A stretch of 64,000 bases of DNA from the NCBI GenBank assembly GCA_900660155.1, contig CABFPE010000047.1:1481339-1545338 (forward strand). The letters run 5' to 3'. The position numbers were made by a program, and so were the translations under genes. The DNA is from Hofstenia miamia. Its lineage: Eukaryota > Xenacoelomorpha > Acoela > Hofsteniidae. This document shows positions 22,848 to 31,711 of the stretch, in pieces. The notes under the pieces are model-generated. The model did no database searches, was not told the origin of the DNA, and was given only the letters and a program-made list of their open reading frames with translations. Numbering within the stretch: the first letter of the stretch is position 1; each line of letters opens with the position of its first letter.

Positions 22848-25800
22848 TTCCCGCTTTTTTCTATGGAAAATGCAAAAACCTTGTATTTGGCGGGAAACGG
22901 TCCAAAATTTCTAAGGCATTTAGCGGGAATCGCAATTTTCTCCCAAAAACCTATTTTTTGGCCATTGCTCCCGCAGTATTCATTGGAGCTTGAATATATT
23001 TATCATGGGGTAGGTAAATTCGGAGACACCACCCTGCGAAATTTCAAAGATTTATGTTTGTAAACGCGGTTAAGATGAGGTTTTTAAAAAACATTTAGCG
23101 GGAGATATAAATAAATAAATAACTAAATATATATATATATATCTATATATATAATACAAATATCATACTTATATTGAACATGCATAGGTCCTTTTATAAT
23201 TGATTCAAAACGAAAAATCACCTTTTTTAGTTTACGTTTTATGTTTGCTTATGTAGTGTCGGTTAACATATTCTTCATAAAGCAATCAAAAAGTACAGGC
23301 ATTTCATTTGTCTTACAGCCAGTGTATTGACGTATATATAAGAAATATACGAAATATATACGAATATACGATAATTTCGGCAATTAATAGTAATATACGA
23401 TAATATACGAGACCAGACCAAGAATGTCGTATATATACGACACTCTGTAAGATGTGAATGTGATTACATATTTCCGAGATGAGATAATCGGCGTGTGCGT
23501 GTCCGCAGCGTGTCGCAATGCTGACATGTTTAAGGATTTGGTCATAACGATTTGTAATTGATATCAACCAATGAGAGATCGTATTTGTCCATCAGCGCCA
23601 CGGACACGCACACGCTAAATTGCATAAAGGCACGTGTTATTCAAAGTTTGTTTATCTTGCAGTCATGGTGGTCAAGTACGATGTATTTTATAAACTTCCG
23701 ACAACAGTTAAGGTGGATGCTGATTGTACTGCAACATGTTATGCGTGTAAGGGAAAATTGAAGTACAAGTTGAATTCGAAATGCAACTTATTACGGCATT
23801 TACAAACAAAGCATTCGATTGCACTGGATAAGCACCTAGTAGAGGTTCAGCCGAAGAATACACAGACCACATCTCTGGTTTTTGCTGGTGGCAACTTAAC
23901 TGTCACTCTGACTGTTTTTAAAAATCAAGATGTGGTAACTACGACCATCGTCAAGAACCCTATGGTATTACCATAGTTGAAAAACGCATGCCCTTCAAAG
24001 CGATTTAGCTGATCTGAAATTTCGGCCAAGTATAACCGTCGACATGTGGACAACTCGTACTAATATGTGCATGATGGGTGTCACTGTTCACTACATCAAG
24101 GCAAGCAATGGTACGTGCGAACTGAGAAATATGCTGCTTGCGTGTGTCGAGTTTCCACCTCCCCATACTGGTGAAAATATCAAAATTACACTAAAGGAGT
24201 TGCCAAAGAACGAAAGCTACCCAATTACTTTAAAGTTATTACTGACACTGCCTCANAAGAACCTTATTGTCGGTGAGTGTTTGCCTATTACCATAGTTGA
24301 AAATGCCCACTTCCGAAAATTCATGTACGATGTGCAACCCAAATATCAGCCAATCTGCTATCGAACAGTAATGGAAAAGCTAGACATCTTATTTCGCCAG
24401 GCAACACATGCCCTTCAAAGCGATTTAGCTGATCTGAAATTTCGGCCAAGTATAACCGTCGACATGTGGACAACTCGTACTAATATGTGCATGATGGGTG
24501 TCACTGTTCACTACATCAAGGCAAGCAATGGTACGTGCGAACTGAAAAATATGCTGCTTGGGTGTTTCGAGTTTCCACCTCCCCATACTGGTGAAAATAT
24601 CAAAATTACACTAAAGGAGTTGCCAAAGAACGAAAGCTACCCGGTTACTTTAAAGTTATTACTGACACTGCCTCAAACGTTAAAGCAGCATTTAAAACTA
24701 CGCTCTTCGATCACGCGAGCAACGAAGTGTCTGCCGATGAAGCTTCTGCCGACGAGTACGGGTTTAAGATGGGCTCATGGAATTGATGCTTGGAGCACAT
24801 ATTACAATTGGCAACCAAGGACGGGCTGAAGGAATTGAGGCTTTACCCAGATTGCACAAAAGTTCTGACTAAAGTAAAAGCCATCACTAAGTATCAGAAC
24901 CCAACGATACAAGATGGAATTCAGAGTTTAGAATGGTGAAATACGTATGTGTTCCTGAAAACGTCGAAGATATCAACGATGCTCTAGAGAACACTAACCA
25001 TGCACATTTGAAACTATCAGGCCGTGATTTGAACTATTTAAGTGATATCTGCGCTGTGTTGGAATTCATTTCAGATGCGACGGAACAGTTTCAGGCTGAG
25101 AAAGTACCTACTTTTCACCGGCTTATACCTATACTCCAAGCACTAGAACTTGCCTTAACAACTACAACTTGCAGTACCAGTGCTGCAAATGCCCTTAAAG
25201 AAACATTATATACTGCACTCAAGAAGAGATTTAAGTTCGTGCTGGATGATGAGACTGTCATCATGGCTGCTGTGTTATCGCCGGAAATAAAGCTTTCTTT
25301 CACCGACACCTCGCATGATTTCTTCAGTTTCAGTAAGAACAATGTTACGAGTGTCGTACGAGAGTATGTGGAAAATCATCCATCAGTAACAGCGAGGCCA
25401 GTAGCTACAGCCACGACCGCAGTTGATGATGATCCTCCTGCTAAGAAGGGTAAACTTATGGAATTTTCACTCTTTGCGGACGATCTGCCACCAAGTGCAA
25501 ATTCTATTAAAATGGACCCCCTTGCATATTTGCAACAGTATGTCAATTCTCCAAGAGAAAAACAAGCCGCTGATAAATACTGGGCATTGCAATGGGATAC
25601 TGCGCCAGAAATGACAATAATCGCACTGGAAGTTCTGTCAGTTCCGGTGAGCTCGGCACCAGTGGAGAGATTATTTTCAAAATGCGGGCGAACATTGGGT
25701 CAACTGCGGCTGCGAATGAAGGCAACAACTCTTGACAAACTCATGATGATAAACTACAATTTGTAACTTTTGAAATTCAGTAATTTTGTTTAAGATTTTT

Positions 25801-28800
25801 TCTACATGCCGCGGTAAAAAAAAATTGGCTAAAATATACGAAAGTGATATACGACTTCGGTAAATATAAGAATCGTAATATACGAAAAAAAATTACTGAA
25901 ATATACGAATATACGATATACGACAATCCCGATATACGTCAATTCACTGGTGTAATGTGACACGGAAGTTTTGGCGTTAAAAAATTTCAAAAACGGCACT
26001 AAAAGTAATATTGTGTAAAAAAATTAATCTCTAGCATTCTTAGGGAAAAAACATGATTTAAACAATGATTGGTACTTCCATGCTACAAAATTACTAAATG
26101 AGAACGATAAAAACTATAAAAATTTAATTACTAAACACTGTTAATTATCTATAATAATTATCAAATTTAATAATAATTGATTTCGTGTTATGGAATTTAA
26201 GCCATTTGGTTTTCATAACTAGGTTTTTCAATCGAATGCTTAATTAAATATGTTGGAGCAGATGATTTCCATTTTATTTTGACTTTTAATTGAAGAGTTT
26301 TTTTTACTAAATTTTGATGTATACAGCAATCCAGTTGTCAAGAAATCATTCGATGCATAGGTGTAGGACAACAAAATATGCATGGGCTAAAACTCAGGCC
26401 TGGCTTTCAACAACTAATGTCAATTAACGCGATTTACAAAGTGTGAATTAAGTATTTCTGATTAAACAGCTAAAATTAATAAACTCAATATTTTGAAACA
26501 AATTTCAAATAGGTAATGGCACAGAAAATCAATTTAATATGATTGCTAGTTAAAGTGCGTTATAAGGATGCGCCTCCAATAAAAATTTCGAAATCAGCAA
26601 CTGAATGTGAAGTAATTCATATACTCAAAACTCCCAATGTGCCAGAGATGTCCAAAGGACATCCAAATCATGCACTTTTAAGGCTTCAATGTCATTGGAC
26701 ATATGGGACATCTTATGAATGTCCTCAAAGTGTTGTTTTACAAATTAAACTATTCAAATGTTATTAACATCTCATGAACTTTAAAAGATTCAACCGAATT
26801 TCATTAGTATTCAACATCAGCTAAAGGCGGAAAATATATAATGTATTTATATTTATATTGGGCACTGAGTATAGGAAAACTGAAAAAATATATTAATTTA
26901 CACCAATTTTCGGAAAGGCAAAACTTCTGCATACATAAATTTTAACAGCGAATATTCAAGTGAATGTATGAACAATTTGTTGCAAATTTCAGCACTAAGT
27001 TTGATTTGGTTGAAAAATAATAAAACTGTGAATTTATGCTCTTTCATGTTGCTTGTAAAATTATTTTAAATTCAAATCAAAATAGAAATCTTTAATTTAA
27101 ATTTATAATTATAAAACTCTTAGAGAATATATATATTGACATTTTTAAGCGGATTGAAAAATTTTGATAATGATGCAATTATATATTTGGAATATCAATG
27201 CGAATGGTTATGGCTAGGTAATTGATTTTCTTGACCACGCATATTTGTTTTGCGTTTATTTTTTGCAGATAATTTGAAATAAATATGTACAAAGCAATAG
27301 TATGCTGGATTTAACCCTTTGATGATTTTGGGGTCAATGGGACCCCACAAATATAAATATAAAGGATTAATAAACAGCTCCAAATGACAGCATATGCTTA
27401 ATAAATTCATGTGTATGGATATATTTGAAGAATAATAAGCTGCAAAATGACGTAGTTAAAAAGCACGTGTTTAACGTAAACTTCACGTTTAACAGTTATT
27501 CGCGAATTAATTCCAAGTGCAAGTTAATGATTTGGTTTACGGTCATGTTAAAGTAAAACGTCATTTTTAACGGTTGCATTTTCACTCGTTAAGATATTGA
27601 ATTTGGACCACTCCCATAATTTCAATTATCAAAGTTTCATTTGAGTACTCATCCAGGCTTAATACCAATGCCACTAAAATATGACCGTAAATAAATTTAC
27701 ATACACATTTATAAGATTGATTGCCAAATCCAAAACACTGAATACCCCTAGTTTTAATTAATGAAATATTGAGCGTTAAGCATGCCTTGTCAGTACCTAC
27801 ATTCTGGGGGCTTACCGTTGTAATAGCCCCCTTTTTGTTGACATTTTAGCACTACACCACTGCTCCTATGGCAACGATTCTTCCGATATGCATGCTGACG
27901 CGTCTTTTAGTTTTAGAAATTCCAGATTTTTGTATTAAAATTAACAAACTCTCCAATATGTCTAATGAATATAAGAATTGTATATCAAAATTGCGTGAAA
28001 AATTGATATATTTCGTAAAAACAGAAACGAGTAAAGCTTTCGATATGATTTATTTCGGCCCCTGATAACTCTTTGGTGAGAGCGGTGCTGATGCATTGTA
28101 CGCGGTATAAACAAACGAGTGCTTTCAATAGCTTTTTAAATTACTTGAACGTAATTGGTTATAAAACTGATAATGTATTCATAGTAAAGGTATATAAAGG
28201 TATATATATAGATAAATGAATTAAAATATTGTCACCTGTTTGAGTCATTAAATGAGACGTTGATGTCACAGGATAACAGTGGAACCTAAAATTAAAATTT
28301 GATTCGATATACGCTAGTGTAACATAAGTTTAAACGTATATAAATTGGTTAGAAAAATACTGCAATTATTTAGAAACACCTTGTATATTTAAGAAAATAA
28401 ATAGCATTGCACATTAAATCCTTAGTAAAATAAAAAGGCAAACACTAAAGTGCCTAAAATAGATTTTAAATGTGTAAATTTAGAAAAAACAATAATGAAT
28501 ATGTGCAGTAGTTCCCCCCTTGATTAGTATTGTACCTGTTCCATTGCAACCAAACTACCAAAGGATCCCCCAAATATGAGTGTTGTCGAGTGTTTCTCTG
28601 TATGACAGGCATAGCAATGAAAAAATCATTTACTTTTAAGATGCTGGTCATAAACTTGGTAACAACTATTATAAATAGTTAAATAATGCTGTCCTCAGAA
28701 CAGACCATATTTCTCCAATAATAAGCATTAGTCATATTTATCCGTCTACTAATTGTTTAAACCAATCATTCAAATACAAAATGATTTTCATGATTTTATT

Positions 28801-31711
28801 TTTCTTCAACTTACATTTATTTTGTGTTTAAGACGATTCCCGGAGAATAGCGAGTTGATTTTGTTTCTCGACAACACCATGGTATATCAGCAGGTACTTT
28901 TGCAACACAATGAAAGAATCTCATCCAGATCATTAATAATCACCAATGGTAGGCTAGATTACTCGGTTAACATACCTTTCTCACATTTGTTAATTTTTGT
29001 GACAACTGATTCTTATTCTTACGCGACGTACTGCATTGAATATATTGCGCGTTACTTGATAAGTGAAAGCCCCAATTACGGAGATCTTTCGTCGTATAAT
29101 AATGAAATAGATAAAGATATCTAAGACTAATAGTTTAATTATATTGGTTATAGAAACCAATGCAATAAATATGTTAACCGCTTATAACTAGAGGTGTTAA
29201 AATATTAAATAGCTCAAAAAATCAACGCACTATAATATGTGCAATAAGTGTATGTTGGAGTAAATTAATAGTGCACTAATTAAATGTACGAAGTACACCG
29301 AATTTGCACATTTGGTCAAGAAATTGATGAAATTGTTGAATTTTGTCATCCTCTGCTTTCAGCATCGTTCTTTTGAAGCCAATTATGAAATATTTCTTTT
29401 GTGAAATTAATAAACACGCTTGTTGGATAACTGTTACTTCAGTATTTAAATTCAACGTGTGGAGTAAATGAATTGCATTTACATTAAATGAAATTCGTGT
29501 TATATCTTTAGAAAATTTCTTTACTGATATTGTACACTACACCATTTCAAGCTCATAATGCGGCATTTCGATGTCATATCTAGATATTTCCATTTATCAT
29601 TAATCCATTTCCAAGATATGTTAAGATATTTCTAATTGTATTAGCAATATTTCCAATTCAATTTGCTACATTTCCACTCGATGATAATCCTTTTCTATGT
29701 TGAATTTCAGACATTTCAAATTCTAATTTCATCAAAATTTCCAATTGATATTGATCAAATTTCTTTTACGGATAGAAAATTCCGCCGATATAAAATTTTT
29801 GTATTTTGTTCATACAGCATTATGTAATTATACACTCGTATATATGACTTCTGAAACAAGCAACAAAACAAAATATTTATTTTCAAGAGGTTAACAGTTT
29901 ATCATAAATGAAAAAAGTCAAAGCCCAGGATGCATATCTTCCGACTGAAGTGCAGCTGGGAAAAATATTTAAGAATGCTGGCGACAATTAATGCAATCGC
30001 AATTGGTTATCTGATTCATTGCAGTGTTAATCAAACCCTCTACAAAGACCAATCGTCGCTCACCGATGTCATGTCTACTGACATTCGGTACCACCATTTC
30101 TCTCTTGATAATGCTCTTCATCTTGCTCAGAATAGTTTCGATTGGATTTAACATCGAAGAATATGGTCCAATTCTCTGCACAATAAGTCCAAGGAAGATG
30201 TCCTGACACTCCTCAGTCTCTGAATGACATGGAGCATTATCCATAACCAACACTTGTTATCTGATGTCAAACCATGAGGCAGGTTTGATAACATGTAAGT
30301 TACCTATTTTTGGCAGCTCCAGACCTGAAGGCACCACGATGCCTACTCTATTTGATAAGTTGAAATGGGGAGATGGCTCAAATGACACGAATATTAGGGC
30401 CCCAACATGACGGCAAGATCCTCACTGCTTTCGCTCCCTTTCTAGTTCGCGCCTGTGTTCGTTTACAAAACAAATTGATGTTCGTTTCGTCCATCTAAAT
30501 GATAACTTTGTTTTGTTGCATGAACAGGCTAATTCTTTCGACATATTGTCTTCGTTCTGTTTTCATCGCGGTTCATGTAAGTTACTTCAACGTGAGCCTT
30601 TTTTAGTGTTGCAGACGTCCATGTAAATATTTGTAAAATTTCTGGACCGAGATATCAATATTGTAATAAGTCCTTACTTTCTCTGATAATTGTTTTAAAG
30701 TGGAACTTGGTTTTCTTTCCACCTCAGAAACCATCTTCAGTTAGTTGCTTTTGCTGCTTTCCCCCGCGATGCTTGTATTTCGCCTCGACACTTCTAGCCC
30801 AGTTGTTGCTGATTTTTTATTACCCCCAATGAGTGCCAAATCACGCCAATCCCCTCCTTCCTTATAACAGTTTATAATGTTAGATTTGTTGTATTGACGA
30901 TTATTATTCATGTTATTTCAAACTATTGAGACTTATAAGTGCTTCGTTATTCCTCTAATTACTGAAACGAAATTTGATCAATATCAATTGGAAATTGATG
31001 AAATTAGAATTTGTCATGTCTGAAATTCAACATAGAAATGGATCATTATCAAGTAGAAATAGAGCAAACTGAATTGGAAATATCGCTAATGCAATTAGAA
31101 ATATCTTAACATAGCTTGGAAATGGATGAATGATAAATGGAAATATCTTAATTTGACATAGAAATGCCACATTATGAGCTTGAAATGGTGTTGTACAAAA
31201 ACGATGTGGACGCTCTTGTATTTGACATACATGTAGATATTAAAACAACAAAATATGCAACACATTATTTTGTGAATTCACAAAGTGATAATTAAAACTT
31301 CACAGAAAATGCCTTTATCACAAACTTAAAGAGAAAAGCCAATTGGGAACTCAACAGTAATATAATTATCAGCGAGAATATACAGTAGTAAAAATATGTC
31401 TAGAAAGTCTTATATCGAATAGTAAGATTCAAAGAAAGAATTTCACTAAAATTGTATAATTCAAATTCAAATAGAATTAATAAAACTATGCCTGGTGACA
31501 AAGTGGAATGAGAGAAGATGTATTTTTAGCAGCTAGTATTCCAGCAATTACAGCAGTTGATGCCAAGTCACCTTTTTTAAGTTTATTGGATTTTGCAGCA
31601 TTGAATGCTTTCTCGTTTAAACGCAGCTCTGCTCGGGCAGAAGCCGTTCTTAATGAGACTGATTTTGCAGAAATGTCCACGAATTTAACTTTTCCCGCTT
31701 CATTAACGTGA
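16403..31711 (-). CDS. MOCS1: MoaC domain of MOCS1: cyclic pyranopterin monophosphate synthase
   Basis: Two exons (31711-31492, then 16589-16403) carry the N- and C-terminal parts of a MoaC domain (PF01967). MoaC converts the MoaA product into cyclic pyranopterin monophosphate in molybdenum cofactor synthesis. Seen residues: [18 protein letters not shown], the catalytic His in [24 protein letters not shown] with both conserved Glu, and YDMTKA with the conserved Asp and Lys. The junction is not direct. By comparison with bacterial MoaC about 19 residues are missing, so a small exon of roughly 56-62 nt must lie in the 15 kb between them; I could not find it. No MoaA radical-SAM exon is visible upstream before SUGCT begins. 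The 5' end (one or more exons beyond 31711) is also not identified. Confidence 0.85.
16745..19614 (+). mobile_element. BED-finger hAT transposon, copy 1
   Basis: The left terminus CAGTGTATGACGTATATA and the right terminus ending CGTCAATTCACTG are inverted repeats of each other with small differences. Both ends carry clustered TATACGA subterminal motifs. The left 400 bp is repeated in tandem (about 16770-17150 and 17155-17520). A 156 bp stretch of the same 5' region sits between single Ns at 18721 and 18878, which looks like assembly chimerism. The right end is followed by cttacagc. The left end is preceded by taatctgg, so its two flanks are not a matching duplication. It lies in the MOCS1 intron. 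Confidence 0.8.
17075..19429 (+). pseudogene. hAT transposase, copy 1 (broken)
   Basis: The first ATG-starting frame ([18 protein letters not shown]) is cut by the tandem 5' duplication. The second start is at 17442. After frameshifts, [20 protein letters not shown] (from about 17910) is the hAT catalytic-core region. Later parts read to about 18660, then resume after the N-bounded insert and end near the hAT dimerisation domain. That domain lacks the segment around [11 protein letters not shown] that copy 2 has and is frameshifted after ALEV. It is clearly inactive as assembled. Copy 2 at 23665 supplies the comparison. Confidence 0.75.
19623..20487. other. MOCS1 intron, no gene
   Basis: AT-rich sequence with a (TA)n run at about 20088-20107. 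No coding signal or complete element recognised. 20280-20487 may be the continuation of the Tc1 fragment on the minus strand but carries no clear motif. Confidence 0.4.
20488..20787 (-). pseudogene. Tc1/mariner transposase N-terminal fragment
   Basis: A minus-strand frame starting [19 protein letters not shown] reads a paired helix-turn-helix pattern: [12 protein letters not shown], then [39 protein letters not shown]. This fits the DNA-binding N-terminus of Tc1-like transposases. The catalytic domain is not found beyond it, so this is a truncated copy. Confidence 0.65.
20788..21815. other. MOCS1 intron, no gene, ends in TA array
   Basis: AT-rich, with short (TA)n at about 21376-21393 and 21796-21815. 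No recognisable coding region. The region then runs into a gap of exactly 1000 Ns. Confidence 0.5.
21816..22815. other. Assembly gap (1000 N)
   Basis: Exactly 1000 Ns, probably a placeholder length rather than a measured gap, bounded on both sides by TA microsatellite. The order and content across it cannot be trusted. Confidence 0.95.
22816..23160. repeat. GCGGGA-rich block between TA arrays
   Basis: After (TA)n to about 22846 comes TTTCCCGC, then three spaced copies of GGCGGGAA or AGCGGGA in a 250 bp block, ending AGCGGGAGA before another (TA)n at about 23128-23152. The opposite GCGGG motifs at the two ends hint at a small foldback element, but pairing beyond the motif is weak. Confidence 0.35.
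23320..25949 (+). mobile_element. BED-finger hAT transposon, copy 2
   Basis: The terminal inverted repeats are CAGTGTATTGACGTATAT at the left and, reading inward, CAGTGAATTGACGTATAT at the right. Clusters of TATACGA-type motifs fill the first and last 120 bp. The left flank is cttacagc (23312-23319). The right flank is gtgtaatg, so the two flanks do not match. A single N at 24256 separates two nearly identical 260 bp segments (about 23987-24255 and 24405-24670), suggesting an assembly duplication. It shares almost all of its sequence with copy 1. Confidence 0.85.
23665..25766 (+). pseudogene. hAT transposase, copy 2 (nearly complete, interrupted)
   Basis: It starts at the ATG in gtcATGGTGG. 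A BED-type zinc finger follows (CYACKG, then [11 protein letters not shown]-x2-C and H-x4-H). The catalytic region includes [18 protein letters not shown]. The C-terminal dimerisation domain (PF05699) reads [20 protein letters not shown], then [20 protein letters not shown], and ends [10 protein letters not shown] with TAA. Breaks: a deletion after 23976, the N-bounded duplication at 24256, and frameshifts near 24780-24930. The last third (24933-25766) is intact, so decay is recent. Confidence 0.85.
25950..28832. other. MOCS1 intron, no gene recognised
   Basis: AT-rich, with scattered short open frames that do not resemble known families. A TTAACCCTTTGATG motif at 27312-27325 resembles a piggyBac-type terminus with its TTAA target, but no partner end was found. 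The missing small middle exon of MOCS1 could lie here. Confidence 0.4.
28833..29124 (+). CDS. Orphan 3' exon, possibly CUB-like
   Basis: Behind a good acceptor (tttgtgtttaag) lies an open frame of 96 codons to TAA. It reads [55 protein letters not shown] and [13 protein letters not shown], with a polar tail. The S-LL-F-TDS-S-A-Y-EY order resembles the C-terminal half of a CUB domain, but this is weak. No upstream exon was found. It lies on the plus strand inside the MOCS1 intron, so it is either the last exon of a nested gene or a displaced gene fragment. Confidence 0.4.
29125..29534. other. MOCS1 intron, no gene
   Basis: About 400 bp of AT-rich sequence between the orphan exon and the left inverted repeat of the IS630/Tc1-like element. 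Nothing recognised. Confidence 0.4.
29535..31193 (-). mobile_element. IS630/Tc1-like transposon with about 230 bp inverted repeats
   Basis: The left arm 29535-29763 and the right arm 30967-31193 are inverted copies, clearly alignable along their whole length by eye with scattered substitutions. TA dinucleotides flank both ends (29533-29534, 31194-31195), as expected for this superfamily. The arms contain repeated ATTTCCAATT-like words, perhaps transposase binding sites. Between the arms lies a broken minus-strand DDE transposase. Length about 1.66 kb. It lies within the MOCS1 intron. Confidence 0.85.
29969..30500 (-). pseudogene. DDE transposase of the IS630/Tc1-like element
   Basis: On the minus strand the frame near 30492 reads [20 protein letters not shown] and [25 protein letters not shown] follows after stops and frameshifts. 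The last 94 codons read [23 protein letters not shown] and LSKMKSIIK. The first catalytic Asp is in DET, the second in DNAPCH, the Glu in NPIE. The second Asp and the Glu are separated by 33 residues in this copy. Stops show it is inactive. Confidence 0.75.
31492..31711 (-). CDS. MOCS1: MOCS1 exon with MoaC N-terminal half
   Basis: Minus-strand acceptor cgcttag, then one base of a split codon and [54 protein letters not shown] and SSLIPLCHQ. This matches the MoaC start (H-V-x-G-x-x-x-M/F-V-D-V/I-S-A-K) and the catalytic HIS loop. No GT is in frame-suitable position at the end. The exon appears to use a GC donor, CAG|GCATAG, leaving phase 0. Confidence 0.85.

Noticed and set aside
21719-22993. 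Long open frame across the 1000 N gap
   Set aside because: Nearly all residues are undefined because of Ns; no real coding evidence.
26543-26767. 74-codon plus-strand open frame in the MOCS1 intron
   Set aside because: No splice context, no recognisable domain and composition like the surrounding intron; chance frame.
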